A stretch of DNA of 64,000 nt from WHSW01 sp033856255 (GTDB lineage: Bacteria; Actinomycetota; Thermoleophilia; Solirubrobacterales; 70-9): positions 62,001-126,000 of the forward strand of contig JAWVFH010000008.1 of assembly GCA_033856255.1 (NCBI GenBank), read 5' to 3'. A model generated the notes under the pieces. The model was given only the letters and a program-made list of their open reading frames with translations, was not told the DNA's origin and ran no database searches. Positions within the stretch are counted from its first letter, which is position 1. Every line of letters begins with the position of its first letter. Both the position numbers and the translations under genes were made by a program. Positions 42,995 to 51,691 of the stretch are shown in pieces.

Positions 42995-43887
42995 TCCTCC
43001 TCCACCCGGGTCAGCTCGAGGTAGATGTCCTCGAGCGTCGGCCGGTGGACCTCGAGGCCCTCGAGTTCTAGATCGCGTTCGAGCGCCCAGCCGGTGAGCC
43101 GGTTGAGCACCTCCACCGGGTTCCGCGTGCTGGTCGTCAACTGGCCGTCGGGGCCCCGCTCGAGGTCGAACCCCTCGGGCGGCTCACCGGCGAGGTGGAA
43201 GCTGATCGTCGCCGGGCGGGACTCGCGATCGCCGAGCTCGTCGGGGCGGCCCTCGGCGACGATCGCGCCGGCGGCGATGATCGCGACACGATCGGCGAGC
43301 CGCTGGGCCTCGTCCATGTAATGGGTCGTCAGGAAGACGGTCTTGCCGAGCGCGCGGAGCCCTGCGATCACGTCCCAGGCCTGCCGGCGCGCCGACGGAT
43401 CGAAGCCGGTGGTCGGCTCGTCCAGGAACAGCAGGTCCGGGTCTCCGATCAGCGCCACGGCCACGTCGAGGCGCCGCAGCTGCCCGCCCGAGAGCCGGCC
43501 GGCGCGTTCGTTCGCCTTCTCCGTCAGGCCGACGTGGGCGATCGTCTCCGAGATCCCGAGCGGTTCGCGGTAGTAGCCGGCGTAGAGGGCGATCGTCTCG
43601 TGCACCGTCAGCTCCGGCCGCATCCGGCACTGCTGCAGGACGATCCCGATCCGCTCCCGCCAGTCGCGGGTCGGTGAGCCGGGGTCGACGCCCAGGACCC
43701 GGACGTCGCCGCCGCTGCGCTCGCGGTAGCCCTCGAGCACCTCGACCGTGCTCGTCTTCCCGGCCCCGTTCGGTCCCAGGAAGGCGAACACCTCCCCCTC
43801 GTCGACCTCGAGGTCGACGCCGCGAACGGCCTCATGGTCGCCGTAGGCCTTGCGCAAGCCGGAGACCTGGATCACGGGCGCCGCCAT
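42991..43887 (-). CDS. ABC transporter ATP-binding protein (ABC-2 exporter type)
   Basis: 298 residues. Walker A GPNGAGKTS, Q-loop, signature LSGGQLRRL, Walker B LLFLDEPTTG and the switch TTHYMDEA, followed by a roughly 70-residue C-terminal extension of the DrrA type. It energises the permease at 42221. The pair occupies the interval between gap and rapZ where many actinobacteria carry yvcK-like and whiA genes. A TACAAT box lies 9 bases before the ATG. Confidence 0.93.
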   Translation of the reverse strand: MAAPVIQVSGLRKAYGDHEAVRGVDLEVDEGEVFAFLGPNGAGKTSTVEVLEGYRERSGGDVRVLGVDPGSPTRDWRERIGIVLQQCRMRPELTVHETIALYAGYYREPLGISETIAHVGLTEKANERAGRLSGGQLRRLDVAVALIGDPDLLFLDEPTTGFDPSARRQAWDVIAGLRALGKTVFLTTHYMDEAQRLADRVAIIAAGAIVAEGRPDELGDRESRPATISFHLAGEPPEGFDLERGPDGQLTTSTRNPVEVLNRLTGWALERDLELEGLEVHRPTLEDIYLELTRVEEE

Positions 43888-43910
43888 GGGTGCGGCATTG
43901 TAGGTCCCGC

Positions 43911-44807
43911 TCAGCCCAGCTCGACGTCGCGGTGGACGACCCGCGGCTGGACGTCGTCCTGGGTGGCGACGTGGCGCGCGATCCGGTCGGCGACGGTGAC
44001 CGAGCGGTGACGGCCGCCGGTGCAGCCGATCGCGATCGTCAGGTGCGTCTTGCCCTCGGCGACATAAGCGGGGAGCAGGAAGTCGAGCAGCGGCAGGAGC
44101 CGGCGGTAGTACTCGCTCGCGAGCTCGCCCGACTCCACGTGCTCGATCACGGCCGCGTCGCGACCGGTGAGCGGCCGCAGGTCCTCGCGGTAGTGCGGGT
44201 TGGGCAGAAACCGGACGTCGAGCACCATGTCGGCGTCGCGCGGGGCGCCGTTCTTGAACCCGAAGGTGAGCAGGGTGAGCGCGAGCTTGGCGCTCGATCC
44301 GGGGCCGAGCACGTCGGTGGCGATCTTCCGGCGCAGCATCGCGCCCGTGAGGCTGGTCGAGTCGATCACGACGGCGGCTCGCTCGCGCAGGGGGCCGAGG
44401 ATCGCGCGTTCGGCCTGGATCCCCTCGAGGATGCGCCCGTCGGGCGCCAGCGGGTGGCGGCGGCGCGTCTCCTTGAACCGGTTGACCAGGGTCTCGTCGC
44501 TGGCCTCGAGGAAGACCAGGATCGGCGCGATTCCCTCGGCCTCCAGCTCGTCGAGCACCGCGAGCAGGTCGTCGAAGTACTCGCCTCCGCGGACGTCGGT
44601 GACCACGGCCGCGCGGCGCACCGAGCTCTCGCCGCGGGCGAACAGCTCCCCGAGCGAGGCGATCAGCCGCGGCGGCAGGTTGTCGACGCAGAAGTACCCG
44701 GAGTCCTCGAAGGCGGCGATCGCCTCCGACTTGCCGGCGCCCGAGTAGCCGGTGATCACGAACAGCTCGACCTGATCGGCGAACAGGCTCTCGCGCTTCT
44801 CCGCCAT
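43911..44807 (-). CDS. rapZ: RapZ/YvcJ-family nucleotide-binding protein
   Basis: 298 residues. Walker A GYSGAGKSEA at residues 19-28, then CVDNLPP, and the C-terminal domain with AIGCTGGRHRSVTVAD, the conserved sugar-phosphate-sensing region of RapZ. In Escherichia coli RapZ guides RNase E to the GlmZ small RNA; in actinobacteria and firmicutes its role is less clear. It starts 2 bases after the uvrC stop, a pairing conserved in many actinobacteria. Confidence 0.93.
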   Translation of the reverse strand: MAEKRESLFADQVELFVITGYSGAGKSEAIAAFEDSGYFCVDNLPPRLIASLGELFARGESSVRRAAVVTDVRGGEYFDDLLAVLDELEAEGIAPILVFLEASDETLVNRFKETRRRHPLAPDGRILEGIQAERAILGPLRERAAVVIDSTSLTGAMLRRKIATDVLGPGSSAKLALTLLTFGFKNGAPRDADMVLDVRFLPNPHYREDLRPLTGRDAAVIEHVESGELASEYYRRLLPLLDFLLPAYVAEGKTHLTIAIGCTGGRHRSVTVADRIARHVATQDDVQPRVVHRDVELG

Positions 44808-44809
44808 CG

Positions 44810-46669
44810 TCAGCCCGCCCGGTTGAGCTGCCGGTGGATCTCGCGGGCCAGCTTGCCGGGGATCCCCGGCACCGCCTCGAGCTCCTCGCGCGACGCGGAG
44901 ACGAGCCGCTCGGGTGAGCCGAAGTGCTCGAGCAGGGCGCGCTTTCGCTTCGGCCCGACGCCGCGCAGCTCGTCGAGCAGCGAGCTGGTCATCGCCTTGC
45001 CGCGGCGGCTGCGGTGGTGGTCGAGCGCGAACCGGTGCGCCTCGTCGCGGACCCGCTGGAGCAGGCGCAGGCCCTCCGAGTCGGCCGGGATCTCGAGCGG
45101 CTCCGAGCGGCCGGGCACGTAGACCTCCTCCAGCCGCTTCGCCAGCCCGATCACCGCCGTGCCCCGATCGACCAGCGGAGCGAGGACCTTCATCCCGGCC
45201 GAGAGCTGGCCCTTGCCTCCGTCGATCACGATCAGGTCCGGCACCGAGGCGAAGCTCTCGTCGCGCTCGGCGTCGTGCGGTGAGCGATCCGACTGCTCGA
45301 GCAACTGCGACACACGGCGCGACAGCACCTCCTCCATGGACGCGAAATCATCGGGGCCTCCCTGGCGATCGCCGCGAACCCGGAAGCGGCGGTAGTCGGA
45401 CTTCCGCGGCGCGCCGCCCTGGAAGACGACCATCGAGGCGACCGTGTGCTCGCCGCCGATGTTCGAGATGTCGAACCCCTCGACCCGCACGGGCAGGCTC
45501 GGCAGGCCGAGCGAATCCTGCAGCGCGGAGAGCGCGTCGACCCGCTGGGCCCGGCGGCGCTCCTGGCGCAGCTTGTCCTGGGCCAGCGCGAGCACCGCGT
45601 TGCGCTCGGCGAGCTCGCGCAGGCGCCGCTTCGACCCCCGCTCGGCGACCCGCACCTCGACCGGCCCGCCGCGCTGGACCGAGAGCGCCTCCGCCAGCAG
45701 CGACGCGCGATTCTTCAGAGCCGGGCCGACGACGACCAGCCGCGGGACCGCCGGGGCCGCCGCGTAGTACTGGGCCAGGAACTCCTCGGCAACCTCGGCC
45801 TCGCCGGCCTCGGACTCGTTCGAGAGGTAGAAGCTGTGACGCTCGGCGAGGGCGCCGTCGCGAACCTGGAACACCTGAGCGTTGGCCTCGACACCCTCGA
45901 CCGCGACCGCGACCAGGTCGGCCGACTCGAGTGAGTCGCCGGCGACCGAGCGGCGCTCCATCAGCGAGCGAACCGCCTCCAGCCGGTCGCGGAAGACGGC
46001 GGCTCGCTCGTACTCCTCCGCCTCGGCGGCGGCGCCCATCTTGCGTTCCAGGTCGCGCTCGACGTCCCGGTAGCGGCCGGAGAGGAAGTCGACGATCGCA
46101 TCGATGCCGCGCCGGTACTCCTCGCGGTCGACGTAGCCGACACAGGGCGCCGCGCAGCGCTTGATGTAGTAGTCGAGGCATGGAACACCCGAGCGTCGCC
46201 CGGGTTCAGGCCCCTCGCAGGTGCGGTACTGGAACAGGCGGCCGAGCAGGTCGAGGGTCTCGCGGACGCGCTTGGCCGACGAGTACGGGCCGAAGTAGAT
46301 CCGCGAGGAGCGGTGGCGCTCGCGGGTGAAGTAGACGCGCGGGAAGTCCTCGTCCAGGCTGATCGCGATGTAGGGATAGGACTTGTCGTCGCGCAGGCGG
46401 ATGTTGAAGCGCGGTCGGTGGCGCTTGATGAACTGCTGCTCGGCGAGCAGAGCCTCCGCCTCGGTCTCGGTGACCAGGAAGTCGATCGAGGCGATGCGGT
46501 CGACGAAGCCGAAGCTCCCGCGGGAGGTCTTGCCCGCGAAGTGGCCCGCCACCCGCTTGCGGATCGAGGTCGCCTTCCCGACGTACATGACCTTGCCTTC
46601 GGCGTCGGAGAACAGGTAGACACCCGGGGAGTCGGGAAGCCGCTTTCGTTGTTCGGATACGGGGTCCAC
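44810..46669 (-). CDS. uvrC: Excinuclease ABC subunit C
   Basis: Makes both incisions in nucleotide excision repair. 619 residues: GIY-YIG nuclease domain (SPGVYLFSDAEGK, MYVGKA), a cysteine cluster near residues 157-167, the UVR domain, the RNase H-like C-terminal nuclease (FDISNIGGEHTVASMVVF, IDGGKGQL) and a tandem helix-hairpin-helix end (LRGVGPKRKRALL, VPGIPGKLA). The GTG start has a TACCCT box 6 bases upstream, so the mRNA is probably leaderless; this box overlaps the divergent one of the enoyl-CoA hydratase gene. Confidence 0.96.
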   Translation of the reverse strand: MDPVSEQRKRLPDSPGVYLFSDAEGKVMYVGKATSIRKRVAGHFAGKTSRGSFGFVDRIASIDFLVTETEAEALLAEQQFIKRHRPRFNIRLRDDKSYPYIAISLDEDFPRVYFTRERHRSSRIYFGPYSSAKRVRETLDLLGRLFQYRTCEGPEPGRRSGVPCLDYYIKRCAAPCVGYVDREEYRRGIDAIVDFLSGRYRDVERDLERKMGAAAEAEEYERAAVFRDRLEAVRSLMERRSVAGDSLESADLVAVAVEGVEANAQVFQVRDGALAERHSFYLSNESEAGEAEVAEEFLAQYYAAAPAVPRLVVVGPALKNRASLLAEALSVQRGGPVEVRVAERGSKRRLRELAERNAVLALAQDKLRQERRRAQRVDALSALQDSLGLPSLPVRVEGFDISNIGGEHTVASMVVFQGGAPRKSDYRRFRVRGDRQGGPDDFASMEEVLSRRVSQLLEQSDRSPHDAERDESFASVPDLIVIDGGKGQLSAGMKVLAPLVDRGTAVIGLAKRLEEVYVPGRSEPLEIPADSEGLRLLQRVRDEAHRFALDHHRSRRGKAMTSSLLDELRGVGPKRKRALLEHFGSPERLVSASREELEAVPGIPGKLAREIHRQLNRAG

Positions 46670-46675
46670 GGTTCA

Positions 46676-46681
46676 AGGGTA
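46676..46681 (-). promoter_or_regulatory. Candidate leaderless -10 box of uvrC
   Basis: TACCCT on the minus strand, 6 bases before the GTG at 46669. Overlaps by two bases the opposing box at 46680-46685. Confidence 0.55.
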
Positions 46682-46685
46682 CGGT
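46680..46685 (+). promoter_or_regulatory. Candidate leaderless -10 box of the enoyl-CoA hydratase gene
   Basis: TACGGT, 6 bases before the ATG at 46692. Confidence 0.55.
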
Positions 46686-46691
46686 TCGCCG

Positions 46692-47521
46692 ATGACCACG
46701 AAAACGATCCCCACACCCCCCCAGCTCGAAACGCTGACGATCGAGATCGACGGGGAGATCGGCACCCTGACGCTCGACCGCCCCGACTCGCTGAACGCGA
46801 TGAGCCCGGAGCTGATCTTCGAGCTCACCGTGGCCTCCGGATGGCTCGCCGACCAGGCCGCGCTGCGCGGGCTGATCGTCACCGGCGCCGGCGATCGCGC
46901 CTTCTCCTCCGGCGGCGACGTCAACTGGTTCAAGGGTGGGGTCGACGATCCCGAGATCGACCTGCCGGCGAACGTCCGCCGCGGAGCCGAGGTCCTGCAC
47001 CAGGCGATCGTCGACTTCCGTCGCATCCCCTATCCGGTGATCGCGGCGGTCAACGGGGTCGCCGCGGGGGCCGGGTTCTCACTGGCGCTGATGTGCGACA
47101 TCCGGATCGCCTCCTCAGACGCGGCCTTCGTCTGTGCCTACGGGCGGATCGGAGCCTCGCCCGACGGTGGCATGACCTACTTCCTGCCACGCGCGTCGGA
47201 CCGGCGAAGGCCTTGGAGCTGCTGCTCAACGACCCTCTGCTGTCCGCCGAAGACGCGCTCGAGATGGGGATCGTCTCCAAGGTCGTGCCCGCCGGCGAGC
47301 TGCTCGCCGAGGCCAGGGCGAAGGCCGAGAAGCTGGCCGCGAAGTCGCCCCACTACGTGCGCATGGCGAAGCTGCTGATCGGCGAGAGCCTCGACAACTC
47401 GCTCACCGAGCACCTCCAGGTCGAGCGCCACGGGATCGCCGACTCGATGGGCACGGAGGACCTGCGCGAGGGCGTGACGGCGTTCTTCGAGGGCCGCGAG
47501 GCGACCTTCACCGGGCGCTGA
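46692..47521 (+). pseudogene. Enoyl-CoA hydratase/isomerase with a one-base frameshift
   Basis: Crotonase-fold protein. Frame one runs from the ATG at 46692 through DRPDSLNAM, the oxyanion-hole SSGGDVNWF, VNGVAAGAGFSLAL and DGGMTYFLPR, then loses likeness near 47190. The expected continuation, RVGPAKALELLLNDPLLSAEDA to the C-terminus EGREATFTGR, is in the next frame and ends at 47521. Restoring one C in ccacgcgcgtc near 47190-47196 would rejoin the halves as LPRRVGP. Both parts keep good family likeness, so the change is either very recent or a sequencing error. In crotonases this family acts on acyl-CoA beta-oxidation intermediates. Confidence 0.85.
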
Positions 47522-47594
47522 GCCGGTCCTCGCCGTGCGCACAAGACTCGTCGCCTAGGGTGTACGGCCCAAGCTCACGAAAGGAACTCCAGGT

Positions 47595-48065
47595 ATGAAG
47601 AAGACGTTTCTCCCACTCCTCCTCGGACTCGCCGCGCTTGCGATCGCAGCGCTGGGGCTAACCGCCTGCGGCGGTGGCAGCGACTCGTCCTCGACGACCG
47701 CGGCGCCGGCGACGACGACCGCCGCGCAGGGCGACGGCGACAACGACGTCGATTCGGGCGCCGGCCAGACCGGCACGGGAGCGACGATCTCCTTCTCCGC
47801 CGACCCGAGCGGCCAGCTGGCTTTCACCGAGACCGAGGTGACCGCAAAGGCGGGCGACGACACGATCAAGTTCGACAATCCGGCCTCGATCCAGCACGAC
47901 GTCGTGATCGAGGATGCCGACGGCAATGAGGTCGCCAGCACCGATACGGTCAGCGGCGGATCGGTGACCGCGTCCGCGACCCTGGAGCCGGGCACCTACA
48001 CCTACTTCTGCTCGGTCGACAGCCACCGCCAGGCCGGCATGGAGGGCACGCTCACCGTTAAGTGA
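47595..48065 (+). CDS. Cupredoxin-domain lipoprotein (plastocyanin/azurin-like)
   Basis: 156 residues. A signal peptide ends in the lipobox LTAC near residues 22-25, followed by an acidic Ser/Thr-rich linker and a roughly 90-residue cupredoxin domain. Type 1 copper ligands are visible: His in IQHDV, Cys in YFCSVDSH, the nearby His and Met in AGMEG. It is expected to carry electrons outside the membrane or bind copper. AAAGGAA lies upstream of the ATG. It converges on crcB with an 8-base overlap. Confidence 0.9.
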   Translation: MKKTFLPLLLGLAALAIAALGLTACGGGSDSSSTTAAPATTTAAQGDGDNDVDSGAGQTGTGATISFSADPSGQLAFTETEVTAKAGDDTIKFDNPASIQHDVVIEDADGNEVASTDTVSGGSVTASATLEPGTYTYFCSVDSHRQAGMEGTLTVK

Positions 48066-48414
48066 GGACGCGGCCGAGGCTGTAGCCGGCCACCGCCGCG
48101 GCGAGGCCGCCGAGCACCGAGACCGCCAGATAGGCGGCCGCGGTGCCCGGCCGGCCGCCGTGCGTCTCCATGACGATCTGGACGGTGAAGGTGGAGAAGG
48201 TGGTGAAGCCGCCGAGGAAGCCGATCCCGACCGCCTCCGAGAGATCACGCGAGAGCCAGCCGCCGGCGACGATCAGCCCAAGCAGGAAGGATCCGGCGAG
48301 ATTGATCGCCGCCGTCGACCACAGCAGCGCGTCCGTGTGCAGGGTGGCGCGGGTGATCCCGTAGCGCGCCAGGACCCCGGCCAGGCCGCCGATCCCGACC
48401 AGCAGCGTCGTCAT
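48058..48414 (-). CDS. crcB: Fluoride efflux channel CrcB/Fluc
   Basis: 118 residues, four membrane helices. The family signature GFLGGFTTFSTF is at about 67-78, and an Asn in the second helix (AAINLAGSFLLG) matches the channel-lining residue. Fluc proteins work as dimers; a second, antiparallel paralogue is often adjacent but is not seen here. No fluoride riboswitch is apparent in the short upstream gap. Confidence 0.93.
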   Translation of the reverse strand: MTTLLVGIGGLAGVLARYGITRATLHTDALLWSTAAINLAGSFLLGLIVAGGWLSRDLSEAVGIGFLGGFTTFSTFTVQIVMETHGGRPGTAAAYLAVSVLGGLAAAVAGYSLGRVLT

Positions 48415-48435
48415 GGCGCCCTCGGCCGGCGGTCG

Positions 48436-48903
48436 CTACTCGCGCAGCGCCCGGCCGACTGACTCGGCGACGCAGACCGGCTTCTCGCCGCCCTCGCGCT
48501 CGAGCATGAACTTGGTCGCGACCTGCACCCAGCCATCGCCGAGCTCTTCCACCGACTGAATCTCCGCCGTCCCCCGGACCTTGGAGCCGGCGGGGACCGG
48601 AGCCGGGAAGCGGACCTTGTTCCAGCCGTAGTTGATCCCCATCTTCACGCCCTGCTGGCTGATCAGCTGCCCGCGCAGACCGTCGATCAGTGAGAGCGTC
48701 AGGTTGCCATGGGCAACCGTGGTGCCGAACGGGCTCTCGCGCTCGGCCCGCTCGACGTCGACGTGGATCCACTGGTCGTCGCGCGAGACCTCGGCGAACT
48801 TGTTGATGTCCTCCTGGGTCACCTCGACCCAGTCGGAGGGGCCGATCGGCTTGCCGATCAGCTCCTTGAGCTCGTCGATCCCCGAGATGGTGAGTGGTGG
48901 CAT
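48436..48903 (-). CDS. MaoC-like hot-dog-fold dehydratase
   Basis: 155 residues. The MaoC/(R)-hydratase signature appears as KFAEVSRDDQWIHVD, with the Asp/His pair of the active site, and a later GTTVAHGNLTLSL. These enzymes hydrate trans-2-enoyl-CoA. The ATG has a TACGCT box 6 bases upstream. It is upstream of crcB in the same direction (21-base gap), with no obvious shared function. Confidence 0.9.
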   Translation of the reverse strand: MPPLTISGIDELKELIGKPIGPSDWVEVTQEDINKFAEVSRDDQWIHVDVERAERESPFGTTVAHGNLTLSLIDGLRGQLISQQGVKMGINYGWNKVRFPAPVPAGSKVRGTAEIQSVEELGDGWVQVATKFMLEREGGEKPVCVAESVGRALRE

Positions 48904-48909
48904 GGCGGC

Positions 48910-48915
48910 AGCGTA
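48910..48915 (-). promoter_or_regulatory. Candidate leaderless -10 box of the MaoC-like gene
   Basis: TACGCT on the minus strand, 6 bases before the ATG at 48903. Confidence 0.5.
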
Positions 48916-48922
48916 TCCGGGA

Positions 48923-50935
48923 TCAGTCGACCAGCCGCACCTCGAGCGCCGGCTCGGCGGTCGCGACCGGGCTCGTGCCGGCGCCGTGGACGAGCCCGAG
49001 GATGCGGGCGACGTAGGCCTGGGTTTCGGGGATCGAGGGCACGCAGCCGCAGTCGGCGACCGGCGCCGGGCCGGCGTTGTAGGCGGCGAGCGCCAGCGAA
49101 GGGTCGCCGAACTGCGCCAGCAGGTCGGACATCAGGTGCGCCTGAGCATCGATCGCCGCCTCGGCGTCGAACGGGTCGGCGAGGCCGTAGCCGGCGGCCG
49201 TGGCGGGCATGAACTGGGCGATCCCGGCGGCGCCGGCGGGCGAGACCGCGAACGGGTTGAAGTTCGACTCCGCCATCAGCTGCGCGGCGAGCAGCGCCGC
49301 GGAGACGTTCCAGCGCTGGGCGGCGGCCGCGATCGCGTCGCGAAAGCGCGCCGGGACGAACGCCGGCAGGCTGGTCTCGCCGGAGTGGCCGTCCGGCGAG
49401 CCCTCTGCCTCCCCCGCCCCGTTGCCAACCGCGTCTCCGGCCGCCGAGCAGGGCGGCGGGCCGGCGGTGAACCCGTAATGCCAGTCCTCCCACCAGTAAC
49501 GCTGCAGGAAGCCGAAGCGGCCCGCGTTCGCGGCCAGCCAGACGACGGCGGAGGGCGGGCCGAGATCGAGCTCGGTCGCGCAACGGTGCAGCGAGGTCCC
49601 CGGCGGCGCGACCCAGCGCGGGTCCGGGTTCGCGGCCCAGAGAATCGCCTGCTCGGCGTCGGAGCGAAAGCCGTCGTTGATCACGAGGACGATCCCGGCG
49701 GCGCTCGCCGCCGCCGCCATACGGTCGAAGGCGGCCGCCACGTCCGGGCGCATGCCCTCTCCCTGCCGGTACTCGAGCCGCCCCGAGTAGCCGCCGCCGG
49801 TGGCGTAGGCGGGGCTGCCGGCGGCCGGCGCGGCCGATCCCGGCGGCGGCACGGCCTCGGCCTCCGCGTGCACGGCGACCGGAATCCGCGGCAGCTTCGC
49901 GGGGGTGTCGAGCTCGGCGCCGATCTCGGCTCGCACTCGCAGCGGCGCAAACGAGTCCCGGTCGGGGAACTCGATCCGCAGCCGCTCTCCGCCGACGCCG
50001 TTGCGGGCCGCGGCCTCGGCGCCGGCGTCCGCGGCACGGTCGAGGTACTCGTCCTTGTCCAGGTAAAGCGGATTGGGCGAGCCGTCCGGCCTCGCGGCGG
50101 GGACGAACAGGCGATCGAAGTCGTCGCGCATCGAGCGCGCCGCGGACAGCGCGACGAGGTCGGCGGCCCGCTGGGCGCGCGACTCGCCCGTCACGGCGCC
50201 GCCGAACGCGGCCAGCAGCAGGGTGGCGAAGACGAGCACCAGGACGCCGCCGAGCACCAGCGGCAGCGCCTGGCCCGACTCGGCGGAGAGCGACCGGCGA
50301 GGCTCGCCGACCGGGCTCGCGGCCTCCCGCCGCCGCGGCCGCCGCGGCCCCGTCAGCCCGCGAACGAGCCGGGCCGAGCGCCGCGACGCCTCGCCGCCGG
50401 GGTCGATCCCGGCCAGCGCCCGCCGGCTCGCCACCCGGCCCAGCCCGCGGGACGCGATCAGCACGCGGCGGCCGGCGCGGCGCAACTCGATCACCGCCAA
50501 CGCCGCCAGCGCCCGCTGACTCGGCAGCTCCGCCCGCAGGACGACCGCCTCGGCCTCGAGCGCCTCGCTCGCCAGCGCCTCCGACAGCAGCCGCGCCGGG
50601 ACGCTGACGACCACGGCGTCCGCGCCGGAGGCGAGCGCCATCGCCTCGCCGAGCGACGAACGCCACTCCGGCTGCTCCGCGATGCGCAGCCAGGCGAGGC
50701 GACCGCGCGCCACGCACTCGAAGCCGGCTTCGCGCAGTTCTCCCTCGAGCTCCCGCGCCGCCGCGGCCGCGAGTATCGTCGGCCCCCGCCCGCGAACTTC
50801 GCCGACCTCGACCAGGAGAACCGCCTCCACGGCTCGCCGATCCCGCTCCGTCGCGAGCGCAACGGCGGTCGCGGCCGCCAGGGCCGGCCGCCCGCCGGCA
50901 CCGGGCAGCTCGCTGACGATCACCACCGGCGCCAT
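48923..50935 (-). CDS. Multidomain Tad-locus protein: TadZ-like region, TadG-like anchor, VanY peptidase and lytic transglycosylase
   Basis: 670 residues in one unbroken frame. Residues 1-190 resemble a TadZ/CpaE (MinD-like) fold with a degenerate nucleotide loop (VIVSELPGAGGRPAL) and no Walker A lysine. Residues 220-270 are a TadG-type anchor: SGQALPLVLGG, one membrane helix, then QRAADLVALSAARSM. Residues 380-490 match VanY/LAS D-Ala-D-Ala carboxypeptidases (FRSDAEQ, SLHRCATELDLG with His450/Asp457, and WEDWHYGF with His486). Residues 540-630 are a lytic transglycosylase (catalytic Glu556 in AESNFNP, GIAQFMPATA, AAYNAGP). The start overlaps the upstream TadE-like stop by one base (TGATG). 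It may open peptidoglycan for pilus or secretion assembly; this is inference. Confidence 0.85.
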   Translation of the reverse strand: MAPVVIVSELPGAGGRPALAAATAVALATERDRRAVEAVLLVEVGEVRGRGPTILAAAAARELEGELREAGFECVARGRLAWLRIAEQPEWRSSLGEAMALASGADAVVVSVPARLLSEALASEALEAEAVVLRAELPSQRALAALAVIELRRAGRRVLIASRGLGRVASRRALAGIDPGGEASRRSARLVRGLTGPRRPRRREAASPVGEPRRSLSAESGQALPLVLGGVLVLVFATLLLAAFGGAVTGESRAQRAADLVALSAARSMRDDFDRLFVPAARPDGSPNPLYLDKDEYLDRAADAGAEAAARNGVGGERLRIEFPDRDSFAPLRVRAEIGAELDTPAKLPRIPVAVHAEAEAVPPPGSAAPAAGSPAYATGGGYSGRLEYRQGEGMRPDVAAAFDRMAAAASAAGIVLVINDGFRSDAEQAILWAANPDPRWVAPPGTSLHRCATELDLGPPSAVVWLAANAGRFGFLQRYWWEDWHYGFTAGPPPCSAAGDAVGNGAGEAEGSPDGHSGETSLPAFVPARFRDAIAAAAQRWNVSAALLAAQLMAESNFNPFAVSPAGAAGIAQFMPATAAGYGLADPFDAEAAIDAQAHLMSDLLAQFGDPSLALAAYNAGPAPVADCGCVPSIPETQAYVARILGLVHGAGTSPVATAEPALEVRLVD

Positions 50936-51270
50936 CAGCCGCTCGCCGGTCGCCGCACCCAGGCGGAAGAGCTGACCTCGAGCGCCCGGCCGACGGCGGC
51001 GAGCGGCGACGGTGGCCGCACTCGCACCGTCACCCGGTTCCCGTCAGTGGAGACCTCGAACCGGCCCTCGGCCCAGCCGGGCAGCGCCGCCTCGACCGCC
51101 GGCTCGGCCGGCAGCTCCGAGGCGAGCGCGATCGCCCCCGCCTCGGCGGCGCCGTCGGCGAGCGTCAGCGCGTAGCCGGCGGCGAGCAACTGCAGGCACA
51201 CGACGCCCGCGACGAGCACGAGCGGCAGCGCCGCCAGCAGCTCGACCGAGGCCTGGCCGCGCTCGCTCAT
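50935..51270 (-). CDS. TadE-like pilus-assembly protein 2
   Basis: 111 residues. SERGQASVELLAALPLVLV at the N-terminus is the TadE prepilin-like signature with the conserved Glu, followed by one membrane helix and an extracytoplasmic domain of about 70 residues. Minor pseudopilins of this kind form part of Tad/Flp pili or related secretion machines. TGATG overlaps with both neighbours couple it to the other TadE-like gene and the multidomain protein. The longer open frame upstream is only a shadow of the previous gene. Confidence 0.82.
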   Translation of the reverse strand: MSERGQASVELLAALPLVLVAGVVCLQLLAAGYALTLADGAAEAGAIALASELPAEPAVEAALPGWAEGRFEVSTDGNRVTVRVRPPSPLAAVGRALEVSSSAWVRRPASG

Positions 51271-51605
51271 CAGCGATCCGGCCCGAGCTGGGTCGCCGCG
51301 CTGACCGGGATCCCGGCCACCCCCGGCAGCAGCGCCGGCGCTTCGACGCTGACCTCGATCGGCCCCGCATCGTCGACCTCGGCTCCGCCGGCGAGCCACC
51401 CGGGCAGAGCGCTGAGCGCCGCGGCCTCGGGATCGCCCCCGACCGCCGCCGCGCGGGCCCCGGCGCGCGCGGCGTCCCCGGCGCTCCACAGCGCGTAGCC
51501 GGCGACGGCGAGCTGGGCGACCGCCGCCAGCAGCGCCAGCAGCAGGGGAACGGCGATCACGAGCTCGACCGCCGCCTGTCCGTTCGGGTGGGTCACGCGA
51601 GCCAT
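51270..51605 (-). CDS. TadE-like pilus-assembly protein 1
   Basis: 111 residues. HPNGQAAVELVIAVPLLLALL is the TadE prepilin-like N-terminus with the Glu after the leader and one membrane helix; the rest is a small outside domain. It shares length and layout with the following TadE-like protein, suggesting tandem duplication. First gene of the three-gene operon; TAGCGT lies 6 bases before the ATG, so the mRNA is likely leaderless. No tadA/B/C ATPase or platform gene is in the window. Confidence 0.82.
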   Translation of the reverse strand: MARVTHPNGQAAVELVIAVPLLLALLAAVAQLAVAGYALWSAGDAARAGARAAAVGGDPEAAALSALPGWLAGGAEVDDAGPIEVSVEAPALLPGVAGIPVSAATQLGPDR

Positions 51606-51611
51606 GGGCCG

Positions 51612-51617
51612 ACGCTA
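51612..51617 (-). promoter_or_regulatory. Candidate leaderless -10 box of the TadE operon
   Basis: TAGCGT on the minus strand, 6 bases before the ATG at 51605. Confidence 0.5.
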
Positions 51618-51691
51618 GGCGGCGGCGCCTCACGCGTCGGCGCGCGACCGTGGCAAGACCGTGACGGGGTCGGGCTAAGTCCGTGCCGCGG

